A stretch of DNA of 35,704 bases from Oscillospiraceae bacterium (GCA_015065325.1 SVQO01000022.1:1-35704), one strand, 5' to 3'; positions 1 through 8,391 are shown, counted from the stretch's first letter. The notes: generated from the letters alone by a model not told the origin. Program-made: numbers and translations.

Positions 1-965
1 TGATACCGAGCTTTGCATCCTGTACCCCAAAGCTTTCCGAGGTGCCCGTTGAAGTTCCCGCTACGGAAACGGAAACCGAGCCTGCGGAAGTCGTGAAGAA
101 AGATCCGAAGCCCGCAAAAAAGGAAGAACCTACCGAAGAAACCATTATGCAAGAATCCGATCCCGCAGAGGATGACGTGATCAACGTTTTGATGATCGGA
201 AACTCTTTCTGCTACTACTACGTAGAAGAACTCTACGGCATTGCAAAAGCCGCAGGGGTCAACATGAAGGTTTGCAACGTTTACTATTCCGGATGCAAAT
301 TAAATCAGCACTGGAATTGGTGGAAAACCGATGAAGCCAATTATCAATATTTTGAAACCGATGAAAAGGGAAGGCAGAAGATTGCAGACCCCGCCAACCT
401 GCGCTACTGTTTGAGCAGGGAGAATTGGGACGTGATCAGTTTTCAGCAAAGCAGTTCGGTTATGCGGCTGGATCCGGAGTCTGCCAAGAATCAATCCTAC
501 AAATATTTAACCGACCTTTTAGACTACGTAAAGGGACAATTCCCCCTAAGCCAAATCTATTGGCATCACACATGGGCGTATCAGGTAGGCTATGACCGTA
601 GCGGGTTTATCGTAGATACGGTAGAAAAGCAAGCAGAAATGGCAAATCGGTGCAGAGAGTTTTCCTTGCAGCTTTGTAAGGACTACGGTTTGCCCCGCAT
701 CCCCTCCGGCGACGCTTGGCAGTACGCCAGACAGGATTCCAGAGTGGGAGATAAGCTGTGTAACCGCGGCGACAAGAGCGACAATTATCACGATGGTGAA
801 GAAGGCGGCGGACAGTATCTGAATGCCTGCGTTTGGTTTGAAACTCTTACGGGCAAAAGCTGTATCGGAAACACGTGGAGACCTACTTCCTATACTTTAA
901 CTGAAGCGCAAATCGCAGGAATTCAGCAAGCGGCGCACCGTGCAGTGGCAGAATCCAGAGGATAA
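1..965 (+). CDS. DUF4886 / SGNH-like lipoprotein, copy 1 (5' truncated by window)
   Basis: The frame is open from position 3 and matches the second copy downstream, so this is the same kind of lipoprotein with its first residues lost outside the window. The end of the signal peptide, a lipobox-like FASC, is visible at 15-26. An acidic Pro/Glu/Lys spacer follows, then a domain resembling DUF4886, a member of the SGNH hydrolase clan. It shows VLMIGNSF, with the presumed Ser nucleophile in GNS, then a YYSGCKL block, WDVISFQQSS, and near the C-terminus DNYH (DxxH) with GGGQYLNACVWFE. It is presumably anchored outside the membrane and may act as an esterase or deacetylase on glycans or another ester. 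The substrate is unknown. Its stop lies 2 bases before the start of copy 2, whose ribosome binding site lies in this reading frame. Confidence 0.75.
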   Translation, partial: IPSFASCTPKLSEVPVEVPATETETEPAEVVKKDPKPAKKEEPTEETIMQESDPAEDDVINVLMIGNSFCYYYVEELYGIAKAAGVNMKVCNVYYSGCKLNQHWNWWKTDEANYQYFETDEKGRQKIADPANLRYCLSRENWDVISFQQSSSVMRLDPESAKNQSYKYLTDLLDYVKGQFPLSQIYWHHTWAYQVGYDRSGFIVDTVEKQAEMANRCREFSLQLCKDYGLPRIPSGDAWQYARQDSRVGDKLCNRGDKSDNYHDGEEGGGQYLNACVWFETLTGKSCIGNTWRPTSYTLTEAQIAGIQQAAHRAVAESRG

Positions 966-1134
966 ATATGATGAAAAGAATCTGTTTGGTTTTAGCCTTT
1001 ATTATGATGATACCGAGCTTTGCATCCTGTACCCCAAAGCTTTCCGAGGTGCCCGTTGAAGTTCCCGCTACGGAAACGGAAACCGAGCCTGCGGAAGTCG
1101 TGAAGAAAGATCCGAAGCCCGCAAAAAAGGAAGA
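1..1134 (+). repeat. Tandem gene duplication with 127-base identical block (1-127 and 1008-1134)
   Basis: Bases 1-127 and 1008-1134 match without a difference, at an offset of 1007. The first mismatch is A128 against G1135. The block covers the end of the signal peptide and the acidic linker. Downstream similarity continues at protein level with many base changes. The true left end lies outside the window. Confidence 0.9.
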
Positions 1135-1969
1135 GCCTGCCGAAGAAACCATTATGCAAGAATATGACCCTGCAGAGGATGACGTGATCAACGTTTTGAT
1201 GATTGGCTCCAGCTCCTGTTATTACTACGTAGAGGAGCTGTACGGCATCGCAAAAGCCGCAGGGGTCAATATGAAGGTATGCAACGTCTATTATTCCGGA
1301 TGCTCTCTTGAAAAGCATTGGACCTGGTGGAAAAACAGTGAGGCTAATTACCAGTTTTTCGAAACCGATGAAAGAGGAAGGATCAAATACGAGAATTTTT
1401 CTTTGAATATGTGTCTGAGGCGGGAAAACTGGGACGTGATCAGCCTCCAGCAAAGCCCCGTAAGACTGCTTCATACCGATTATGAAAAAGCCCACAAGGA
1501 GGCAGACGCCTACGCAAAGGCTTTGATGAATTATTTGCGCGAGCAATTCCCGCAAAGTCGTTATTATTGGCATCAGCTCTGGGCGTGGGAAATTGGTGCA
1601 GATCACGCGGGAATGGTGATGGATTCCAAGGAAAAACAGCAAGGAATGGCCGATTTCCTTCATCAATTCGCTACGGAGATGAGCGAAATGCTGGGGGTGG
1701 AGCGCGTCCCTACCGGCGATGCCTGGCAACTGGTTCGTCACAATCCCGTGATCGGTGAAGTGCTTTGTGAACGAACGAATAAAAACGACCACTATCACGA
1801 CGGTGACGTTGGCGGCGGACAGTACCTCAACGCTTGCGTTTGGTTTGAAAAGTTGACGGGAAAAAGCTGTATCGGTAATACCTGGCGCCCCGACGATTAT
1901 AAGCTGAGCGAAGAAAAGATCGCTCTTTTGCAACAAGCTGCTCATCAAGCAGTGGCAGATATGCAATAA
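968..1969 (+). CDS. DUF4886 / SGNH-like lipoprotein, copy 2
   Basis: This is a 333-residue lipoprotein. The signal peptide (residues 1-20) ends in FASC with Cys21 as the probable lipidated residue. It is followed by an acidic linker (about 25-72) and a DUF4886-like SGNH domain (about 73-330). The nucleophile block reads IGSSS (Gly80-Ser81-Ser82) where copy 1 has GNS, so the Asn is changed but the presumed Ser is kept. The C-terminal DxxH is Asp274/His277. AGAGGA just upstream, inside the end of copy 1, supports ATG 968. The first 127 bases visible of copy 1 are identical to 1008-1134 here, while the catalytic part has diverged, so the pair arose by tandem duplication. The sulfite-reductase-like gene follows after 11 bases. 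The enzymatic role is inferred only from family resemblance. Confidence 0.75.
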   Translation: MMKRICLVLAFIMMIPSFASCTPKLSEVPVEVPATETETEPAEVVKKDPKPAKKEEPAEETIMQEYDPAEDDVINVLMIGSSSCYYYVEELYGIAKAAGVNMKVCNVYYSGCSLEKHWTWWKNSEANYQFFETDERGRIKYENFSLNMCLRRENWDVISLQQSPVRLLHTDYEKAHKEADAYAKALMNYLREQFPQSRYYWHQLWAWEIGADHAGMVMDSKEKQQGMADFLHQFATEMSEMLGVERVPTGDAWQLVRHNPVIGEVLCERTNKNDHYHDGDVGGGQYLNACVWFEKLTGKSCIGNTWRPDDYKLSEEKIALLQQAAHQAVADMQ

Positions 1970-1980
1970 GGAGATTTTAA

Positions 1981-2895
1981 ATGAATGCATTTGAAGCATT
2001 GGGAATGACTGAAAAAAGCGGGGACTTGACCGCGGAACAAATCAACAAGGTCAAGGGCCTTGGTTGCTTGCGTGACAAGCGCTTTGAGGACGTTTTTAAC
2101 GTAAGAGTTCTAACCGGAAACGGAAAGATCTCTACCGAAAAGCATCGCGTTGTTGCCGAGGCTGCCGACCGTTTCGGTTCGGGCGAGGTTGCTCTGACAA
2201 GTCGTATGACCTTCGAAATTCAAGGAGTTCCCTACGAAAATATTCCCCAACTCATACTTTTTTTAAACGAGCACGGGATGGTAACGGGTGGAACGGGGCC
2301 CAAGGTGCGCCCGGTCGTATCCTGCAAGGGAACTACCTGCGTATTCGGCCTGATCGATACCTATTCACTCAGTGCAAAGATCCACGAGAAGTATTATCTC
2401 GGCTTTCACAATATGATTCTTCCGCACAAATTCAAGATCGCGGTAGGTGGTTGTCCCAACAACTGCGTAAAGCCCGATCTGAACGATCTGGGGATCGTCG
2501 GCTGCCGCATCTTTATCCCCGATACGGAAAAATGCCGCGGATGCAAAAAATGTATTCCCGCAGAAAGCTGTCCTATGGGTTCCATTGAGCTTGCGGATGG
2601 AAAGGTAAAACTAAATCCCGATCTTTGCAATCGTTGCGGGAGATGCCTTGAGAAGTGTCCCTTCGGTGTTTTTTCCGAAGCAAAGGTCGGATATCGCGTT
2701 TCCGTTGGCGGAAGATGGGGCAAGAAAGGCTCTCGGGGCACGTTCCTTTCCCATATTTTTGAAAGTGAGGAAGAAGTACTCTCTGCCGTGGAAAAGGCGA
2801 TCCTTTTGTTCCGCGACGAAGGAATCAAGGGCGAGCGCTTTGCAGAAACCGTTGCAAGGCTTGGTATAGACTATGTGGAAAAAAAGCTGTTGTAA
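1981..2895 (+). CDS. Siroheme sulfite/nitrite reductase-like protein with 2x[4Fe-4S] ferredoxin domain
   Basis: This is a 304-residue protein of the small anaerobic sulfite/nitrite reductase type, similar in layout to AsrC. An N-terminal ferredoxin-like half-domain (about 20-105) contains TSRMTFEIQG. The siroheme/[4Fe-4S] ligand motifs follow: Cys115-x4-Cys120 and Cys158-x3-Cys162 in VGGCPNNC. The first spacing is one residue shorter than the classic CX5C. A bacterial ferredoxin insert follows with Cys185, 188, 191, 197 and Cys216, 219, 222, 226. The protein should carry siroheme and three cubane clusters and perform multi-electron reduction of sulfite, nitrite or a related substrate in the cytoplasm. 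The sequence does not decide which. AAGGAGA at 1968-1974 supports ATG 1981. The 3' end overlaps the transporter lipoprotein gene by 23 bases, indicating co-translation. No reductase partner such as AsrA/AsrB is adjacent. Confidence 0.8.
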   Translation: MNAFEALGMTEKSGDLTAEQINKVKGLGCLRDKRFEDVFNVRVLTGNGKISTEKHRVVAEAADRFGSGEVALTSRMTFEIQGVPYENIPQLILFLNEHGMVTGGTGPKVRPVVSCKGTTCVFGLIDTYSLSAKIHEKYYLGFHNMILPHKFKIAVGGCPNNCVKPDLNDLGIVGCRIFIPDTEKCRGCKKCIPAESCPMGSIELADGKVKLNPDLCNRCGRCLEKCPFGVFSEAKVGYRVSVGGRWGKKGSRGTFLSHIFESEEEVLSAVEKAILLFRDEGIKGERFAETVARLGIDYVEKKLL

Positions 2896-3829
2896 GCTGA
2901 TCGGTGCGATCCTGGCACTGCTTTGCCTGGTCACTCCCCTCGCCTCCTGCGGCACAGAAAAGAAAGCGGGCTCCGTTGCGGATCCCGCTTCTTTCACGGA
3001 TGCACTTGGCAGGATGCTTTCCCTTGAAAAAAAGCCTAAGCGTGTTGCCGCTCTTTTGGGTTCCTTTGCCGATCTTTGGATCCTTTCCGGCGGTACGGTT
3101 TGCGCTGTGACGGACGATGCGGAGGAAGACTTCGGAATCGACACAAAAGGAATGACCCTTATTGGCGGTGCCCATTCCCCTTCTTTGGAAAAACTGCTTT
3201 CCGCCGATCCCGATTTCGTCCTGGCAAGTGCCTCGACTCCCTCCCACGTGGATATGAAGGAAAGCCTTGAGCAGGCCGGGATCACCGTAGCGTATTTTGA
3301 CGTTTCTTCCTTTGACGAGTATCTTTCTATGCTAAAGATTTGCACCGATTTGACGGGAAAAACAGAAAACTACAAAACCTACGGGACGGACCTGCAAGGC
3401 GAAATTGAAGAAATCAAAGCGTCTTTTACCAAAGAAAACCTTTCCAAGAAGGATAAAACCGTTCTTGTGCTCCGCATTTCATCGGGGCTTGTAAAAGCCA
3501 AAGGAAGTAAGGGAACCATTCTCGGTGAAATGCTCAGCGATCTCGGATGTATCAATCTCGCAGACAGTGAAAGCACCTTAACGGAGGACTTAAATATCGA
3601 ATATATCCTCAAGCAAAACCCGCGCTACATTTTGCTGGTCACGATGGGCGATGAAACAAAAGCAAAAGCAAATTTTAACACCATGATGGAGGAAAACCCC
3701 GCGTGGTCGTCATTGGACGCGATTCGGGAGGGCAGGATGCATATTCTGGACAAAAGCCTGTTCAACCAAAAGCCTAACGCACGCTGGGCAATAGCCTATG
3801 AAACCCTGGCAAAAATTTTGGCATCATAA
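2873..3829 (+). CDS. FecB/BtuF-type ABC transporter substrate-binding lipoprotein
   Basis: This is a 318-residue lipoprotein. It has a basic N-terminus, a hydrophobic stretch, and the lipobox LASC with Cys26. The mature part has the Peripla_BP_2 layout used for iron-siderophore, heme and cobalamin capture. It begins with a KPKRVAAL strand, continues with the SLEKLLSADPDFVLAS element and a long connecting helix (about 150-190), and ends with a second lobe (about 195-315) containing WSSLDAIREGRMHIL. It delivers ligand to the permease encoded next. The gene overlaps the reductase gene by 23 bases and the permease gene by 32 bases. The ligand cannot be read from sequence. An iron chelate or tetrapyrrole would fit the siroheme enzyme next door, but that is inference. 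Confidence 0.88.
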   Translation: MWKKSCCKLIGAILALLCLVTPLASCGTEKKAGSVADPASFTDALGRMLSLEKKPKRVAALLGSFADLWILSGGTVCAVTDDAEEDFGIDTKGMTLIGGAHSPSLEKLLSADPDFVLASASTPSHVDMKESLEQAGITVAYFDVSSFDEYLSMLKICTDLTGKTENYKTYGTDLQGEIEEIKASFTKENLSKKDKTVLVLRISSGLVKAKGSKGTILGEMLSDLGCINLADSESTLTEDLNIEYILKQNPRYILLVTMGDETKAKANFNTMMEENPAWSSLDAIREGRMHILDKSLFNQKPNARWAIAYETLAKILAS

Positions 3830-4817
3830 GCAAAAAATGATCTACCTGTACGGCGCCGCCTTTCTCTTTCTTCTGCTTTCGTCCCTTTTTGCCTGCTTGG
3901 CAGGCGCCTCCGAGCTTTCTTTAAAAGAGATTTTTCAAGGAATATCAGAAGGAAAGGAAAGCGTCTCGGGTCGGATCTTATATCTGGTACGCTTCCCGAG
4001 ATTGCTTGCTACGATTCTTTGCGGAGGTGCACTGGCGCTTTCAGGCTGTGTCATACAACGCGCTCTTGCCAACCCTCTGGCGTCACCGAGTATCATCGGA
4101 ACGGGAGCGGGAGCGGGACTGGCTGTAACGCTTTGCTCTGCACTTGGCATTATGGGAGGGCTTTCCGTTTCTCTCTTTGCCTTTCTCGGGGCTTTTTTAT
4201 CGGTTATGACGGTCAGCTTGATTTCTGCAAAGCTTTCTTCCTCCAAAGGAACCGTGATCTTGGTGGGGGTCGCCGTGGGCGCTTTGCTGAATGCAATTTC
4301 CGATGCCATCGTACATTTATATCCCGAGGTAGGGATCTTCCGCAACGATTTCAAAATCGGTAATTTTTCATTCGTTGCCATGTCACGGATCGCGCCCGCA
4401 TCAGTTCTGATCCTGATCGCCTCACTTGCCCTCCTTTTCCTTTCCGTACCGATGGACGTACTTTCCCTCGGGGATGAGAATGCAAGAGGCTTGGGCGTTC
4501 ATACAACAGCGGTTCGCACCGCGCTTCTGTTGCTTTCGGCAATTCTTGCGGGATGCGCGGTCAGTCTTTGCGGGCTGCTCTCCTTCGTGGGTCTGGTGGT
4601 TCCTCACACGATAAAAAAACTTTGGAAAGGAATCCCCTCCTTTCACTTGATGCTTTTATCTTTTCTTTACGGAGCGGGGTTCGTCACGTTTTGTGATACC
4701 GTTGCCAGAACCGCTTTTTCTCCTTATGAGATCCCCGTCGGAATCATCATGGCGTTTCTCGGCGCCCCCTTCTTTCTTTGCCTTCTGCTCAGCCGAAAAG
4801 GAGGAAAGCAGATATGA
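3798..4817 (+). CDS. FecCD-family ABC transporter permease
   Basis: This is a 339-residue polytopic membrane protein of the FecCD/BtuC family, which forms the homodimeric channel of iron-chelate, heme or B12 importers. Family motifs are visible: RFPRLLATILCGGALALSG after the first membrane helix, then NPLASPSIIGTGAGAG, LGDENARGLGV before the coupling region, and CGLLSFVGLVVPH near the C-terminus. About nine to ten hydrophobic segments can be counted. The start lies 32 bases inside the binding-protein gene. The stop TGA (4815-4817) overlaps the start of the ATPase gene. The arrangement binding protein, permease, ATPase is complete, so this should be a working importer powered by ATP. Confidence 0.9.
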   Translation: MKPWQKFWHHKQKMIYLYGAAFLFLLLSSLFACLAGASELSLKEIFQGISEGKESVSGRILYLVRFPRLLATILCGGALALSGCVIQRALANPLASPSIIGTGAGAGLAVTLCSALGIMGGLSVSLFAFLGAFLSVMTVSLISAKLSSSKGTVILVGVAVGALLNAISDAIVHLYPEVGIFRNDFKIGNFSFVAMSRIAPASVLILIASLALLFLSVPMDVLSLGDENARGLGVHTTAVRTALLLLSAILAGCAVSLCGLLSFVGLVVPHTIKKLWKGIPSFHLMLLSFLYGAGFVTFCDTVARTAFSPYEIPVGIIMAFLGAPFFLCLLLSRKGGKQI

Positions 4818-5578
4818 TGGTCTTAAAAAACGTTTCTTATTCTTACTCGTCAGGCTTTCGTCTGGAGGAGCTCTCCCTTGAATTGAAGTCAGGGGAGCTT
4901 CTTGCAGTGCTTGGTCCAAACGGAGCCGGAAAAAGCACTCTTCTCAAGCTGGCGGCATCTCAGCTTACACCGAACAAAGGCGAGCTTTTACTTGACGGAA
5001 AAGCACTTTCTCAAATGAAGGTAAACGAGGTAGCAAAGCAAATTGCATACCTGTCCCAGGTCGGTTTTCAGTCCGATCTTCCGGTAAAAGACGTTGTTCT
5101 TCACGGAAGATTTCCCCATACGCCCTTTCCCCATCATTACGGTAAAAATGATCTGATGCTTGCAAAAAAAGCAATGGAGCAAACGGGTCTTTCAGACCTG
5201 GCGGATCGTCCTCTTTCCTCTCTTTCCGGAGGAGAAAAGCAAAAGGCTTTGATCGCTATGGCACTTTGTCAAAACAGTAAAACCCTTCTTCTGGATGAGC
5301 CCACTGCGTTTCTCGACCCTTCCCACCGTTTCGCCTTAATGGAAACATTAAGCTCCCTTGCCGAGGACGGAAAAAGTATTCTGTGCATCCTTCACGACAT
5401 CCCCCTTGCCTTACGCTATTCTCATCGGATCGCCGTTTTGGAGCAAGGCAGGCTTTTATCCGTTGCCTCTCCCGAGGACACCTTGAAAAGCGGTATTTTA
5501 ACTCAGGTTTTCGGAATTGAAATCGGGAAAAGCACGGACGGCTTCTATTATTATGCAAAGAAAAATGACGCGGAATGA
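4814..5578 (+). CDS. FecE/BtuD-type ABC transporter ATP-binding protein
   Basis: This is a 254-residue ATPase subunit. It has Walker A GPNGAGKST, Q-loop YLSQV, signature LSGGEKQKA, Walker B TLLLDEPTAFLD and the switch His in ILHDI. I chose ATG 4814 because GGAGG lies nine bases upstream and the start overlaps the permease stop as ATGA. A longer frame beginning at 4778 would add 12 residues with no family similarity. The protein drives import by the FecB/FecC pair encoded directly before it. It is the last gene of the operon, and its stop codon lies in the loop of a strong bidirectional terminator hairpin. Confidence 0.9.
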   Translation: MMVLKNVSYSYSSGFRLEELSLELKSGELLAVLGPNGAGKSTLLKLAASQLTPNKGELLLDGKALSQMKVNEVAKQIAYLSQVGFQSDLPVKDVVLHGRFPHTPFPHHYGKNDLMLAKKAMEQTGLSDLADRPLSSLSGGEKQKALIAMALCQNSKTLLLDEPTAFLDPSHRFALMETLSSLAEDGKSILCILHDIPLALRYSHRIAVLEQGRLLSVASPEDTLKSGILTQVFGIEIGKSTDGFYYYAKKNDAE

Positions 5579-5591
5579 TCCGCGTCATTTT
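5562..5591. terminator. Bidirectional terminator between importer operon and CotH gene
   Basis: A perfect 13-bp stem (5562-5574 with 5579-5591) has a 4-base loop that contains the importer ATPase stop codon. A-tract and T-tract flank the GC core, so it can stop transcription from both sides. The CotH stop codon on the minus strand begins immediately beside it. Confidence 0.9.
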
Positions 5592-8129
5592 TTATACAAA
5601 GCTTTCTACCTGCTCGTCGATCCAAGCAGCACGATTGACGATAAAGTCCTTCAAATATTCCATCTGCGATTCATAGGTCGGGTAATCCTCGGTATCGTAA
5701 CGCTCAAACGCAACCTTTTTACCAAGTATATCCCAACGCAAAAAATTCATTTCAGCAGAGGGAGAAACAAGGGCGTATTGCTCGTCGATCTCTTTCAGAG
5801 CGGTATTGATCAAAACGTCTCGCACCTCGATCCAACGCGCTTTAAACCTTGCCCGAAATTCGGGATCCTCCAGCAGATGCGTGGTCCAGGTTTCGCCAAC
5901 GTAATCGTCGTCAGGCTCCGAGCTGACCCAGGAATCGTCCCCCGGGTTATCCTTGGAAAAATTTCCGAAAGCCAGATCAAAATCCCAAACGGGTCCCATC
6001 ACCAGCTTTCCGCCGCTATCCTTGGTGAAATAAGTACTGCGCCGCCATCCGCAATCCGTATTGCAACTTAGCTCGATCATGATCAGCCAATCCACCACCG
6101 AGTCAACGTCCAGATATTCTTCGTATCCCTCCCCTTTTTTCACTGCCTCGTCAGCGCGGAGCATATACTGATGAATGTACTCAAATTGCTCGGAGGTAAG
6201 GGAATTGTACTCGGGCATTTTGATCAAAACGAACTCAACCAGTCCTGCATGGAAATAGTTCATGCCTTTGATATCCACACCGCCGACCACGCCTCCTGCT
6301 TCCAGGAAATAGCCGCAGTCGGTACGACTCATATCGTGCTTGACCTCGACTCTTCCTTCGCCTGCCTCAAGATGCTCGCCCAGCGTATAAACTCCCATAT
6401 ATTCCCCGTTGAGAAACACGTCCACGCAGACTTGAGTCGGACAGTATTCGAAGGAAAGTTTCGATGCCATCACCTGTGCCAAGCGGTTGCGGAACAGTGA
6501 TTTGTCCGCGTAATTGGAAAACAGTGCCCATTCCTCTGCGGCAGGCAAACCAAGAATGGAGGTGGGCTCGTCAAAATGAATTTTATAAGGCTTTTTGTCC
6601 CACTTCCAAGTAGAATTTCCGCGGCCGCGGATACGGATATGGGTCTCGGAAAGAGAGTCATACGCACTTTGACCGCCGTCCATAGAAAAGGTGGCGGACA
6701 CGTATTGACTCTTGGAGGTGATCTGCACACCTGATTCGGTTTCCAGGTGCACCACGGGGATCTGATAAGGATCCCGACGAACTTCTAAGGCAAAGCGTCG
6801 CTCTTTGCCGTTAAGATCCTTTGTAACGATCACACCGTCGGACAAAGACCCTACCAGGGATGCAGTGCCACCGTCGCAAGAAAGAGCAAAATTTGACCCG
6901 TTAAGGCTATTCTCGGCAACAAGATACGGGAGTGAAGCGGTCAAGAGATTGCCTTCTTGCCGAAATACAACATCTTCCGTCAGGTACTCGTTTTCCTCGG
7001 CATAAAGAATAAGCTCAGGAATTGCCTTGCCAACTCCCCCGAGGGGGAGCGAAGCACCGTTATAGGTCTTCAGATTACTTCTCTTGGCGATGGTGGAGAC
7101 GGCGGGGATACTTCCCTCACCCTTCCAGACCAAAGCAGAGTTCGGTGCTTGAAAGAGAATGGAGGCACCGCCGATGCAAGAGCCGTAAGAGGTCTGCACC
7201 ACATAATCCCCTTTCTTCGCAGAGGAGAAGGTCAGGGTCTTATCTCCGAACACCACGGGAGCGGAAAAATTCATTTTTGCATGGGCGAAAAGGGTCAGCG
7301 ACTCTTTCATTTCAAAGCCTTTAATAAAGCAGAGACTTGCTCCGTCGAGAAGATGCGGCAGTTGTTCTTTCGACGCAAGGCGGGCAAGCTGTTCGTAAGA
7401 TGAAATGGGATAGTCCTTCGCGGAAAGACTTTCCTCATTCACTTCTTTTGCCTTCAAGTAAAAATTCCGCTCCTCCTTGGAGTACGTAGGAGAAAAATCC
7501 TTCCAAAAGATTTGGCAAGCAGGTGCCCAGACGTAAAGAGTTCCGCGAAACGCTTTATCCGGGCACACGGCTATTTTCCCTTTTTTGCCGCTTTCAACGG
7601 ATAGAGTTTGGAAGGAAAAATTACCGAACAAACGGAATGGTGCGGAAAGTGTTTCCTCCTTCAGTTCGGTACGGGATATGAAGATCAGATCTCCGCCGTC
7701 GGTCATCGCTTCGGAAATTGCCCGAAAACAGGTGGCGTCGGACAAATATGCAACCGAGTCTTTCTCCCCTTTTGCCAAAAGAGATAGAGAAGTTCCGTCG
7801 GAAACAATATTAATTCTCTTTTTTTCTTTCGCGGAAAGGGTGATCGTTTCCTTTTCAATACCGCTCTGGTATAACGAAAACGCAACTGTTTCCCTTTCTC
7901 GGTTCTGCAAAACAAGCACTTGTTTCCCTTTAGGAAGAGGTTCCGTTTTTTCACAAGAGAGGATCACCTCACCCGTCCCGTCCAAAAGCAGTGAAAAAGA
8001 AATATCTTTTCTCTGAAAAGAGCTTTGATAAGCTCCTGCAAAGAGCAAAGCGATCAAAAGGAACAGAACGAAACCACTCAAGGAAAGCACGGCAAAAGCT
8101 TGAAGTCTTTTCGGCTTTTCAGGTACCAT
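5592..8129 (-). CDS. Membrane-anchored CotH kinase family protein
   Basis: This is an 845-residue protein. One N-terminal membrane helix (about 13-33) leaves the rest outside. A large extracellular region (about 40-450) is beta-rich and unassigned. A CotH domain (about 460-840) follows, with IRIRGRGNSTW (about 498-508), KKPYKIHF, GEYMGVYTLGEHLE and VMGPVWDFDLAFGNF. CotH proteins are atypical kinases that phosphorylate serine on spore-coat or surface proteins. Secreted CotH proteins of non-spore context also occur in gut Clostridia, and the target here is unknown. ATG 8129 is preferred to ATG 8135 because AAGGA from 8140 down to 8136 gives workable spacing only to the inner codon. The small upstream gene ends 8 bases before this start, so translation is probably coupled. 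Confidence 0.85.
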   Translation of the reverse strand: MVPEKPKRLQAFAVLSLSGFVLFLLIALLFAGAYQSSFQRKDISFSLLLDGTGEVILSCEKTEPLPKGKQVLVLQNRERETVAFSLYQSGIEKETITLSAKEKKRINIVSDGTSLSLLAKGEKDSVAYLSDATCFRAISEAMTDGGDLIFISRTELKEETLSAPFRLFGNFSFQTLSVESGKKGKIAVCPDKAFRGTLYVWAPACQIFWKDFSPTYSKEERNFYLKAKEVNEESLSAKDYPISSYEQLARLASKEQLPHLLDGASLCFIKGFEMKESLTLFAHAKMNFSAPVVFGDKTLTFSSAKKGDYVVQTSYGSCIGGASILFQAPNSALVWKGEGSIPAVSTIAKRSNLKTYNGASLPLGGVGKAIPELILYAEENEYLTEDVVFRQEGNLLTASLPYLVAENSLNGSNFALSCDGGTASLVGSLSDGVIVTKDLNGKERRFALEVRRDPYQIPVVHLETESGVQITSKSQYVSATFSMDGGQSAYDSLSETHIRIRGRGNSTWKWDKKPYKIHFDEPTSILGLPAAEEWALFSNYADKSLFRNRLAQVMASKLSFEYCPTQVCVDVFLNGEYMGVYTLGEHLEAGEGRVEVKHDMSRTDCGYFLEAGGVVGGVDIKGMNYFHAGLVEFVLIKMPEYNSLTSEQFEYIHQYMLRADEAVKKGEGYEEYLDVDSVVDWLIMIELSCNTDCGWRRSTYFTKDSGGKLVMGPVWDFDLAFGNFSKDNPGDDSWVSSEPDDDYVGETWTTHLLEDPEFRARFKARWIEVRDVLINTALKEIDEQYALVSPSAEMNFLRWDILGKKVAFERYDTEDYPTYESQMEYLKDFIVNRAAWIDEQVESFV

Positions 8130-8137
8130 AGTCATCC

Positions 8138-8314
8138 TTATTTTTTTAATATTAAAATTTCTTCATTGATCAGTGCCCCGCCCTCCTTACACTCACGAAC
8201 GATGGCACGGGTTGCAAATTCCTTTTCGCAAGGGAACATTTCATCGGTAAAGTAATAATACTCCCGATAATCTCCGCCCAGGGGCGTTTTGCCTTGAATT
8301 ACTTCAAAAACCAT
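8138..8314 (-). CDS. Small conserved-looking protein of 58 residues upstream of CotH
   Basis: I do not recognise this protein. The frame from ATG 8314 to TAA 8138 encodes 58 residues, rich in Glu, Tyr and Phe, with two cysteines (in FPCEK and RECKEGG) and no membrane helix. The last residues are ILILKK. An AAGGA-type site lies about 8 bases before the ATG. The stop codon TAA merges with the AAGGA site used by the CotH gene, which points to translational coupling and a real gene. Codon choice resembles the neighbours. It could be a cytosolic accessory or regulator of the CotH protein, or simply a leader gene. Confidence 0.6.
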   Translation of the reverse strand: MVFEVIQGKTPLGGDYREYYYFTDEMFPCEKEFATRAIVRECKEGGALINEEILILKK

Positions 8315-8336
8315 AAAAAAAGTCCTTTTTTTCTTT

Positions 8337-8365
8337 ATTTTACCACAGATACAGAAAAAAGAAAA
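8337..8365 (-). promoter_or_regulatory. Possible promoter for the 58-residue gene and CotH
   Basis: On the minus strand TAAAAT (8337-8342) is preceded by TGG, giving an extended -10. A poor -35 (TTTTCT, 8360-8365) lies 17 bases upstream, overlapping the epimerase terminator. It is weak but is the only candidate in the gap. Confidence 0.35.
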
Positions 8366-8386
8366 GTCCAGAAGGACTTTTCTTTT
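8357..8386. terminator. Terminator of the rpe gene
   Basis: A perfect 13-bp stem (8357-8369 with 8374-8386) has a 4-base loop. A T-run follows on the minus strand, six bases past the rpe stop codon. Confidence 0.85.
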
Positions 8387-8391
8387 ACTTC

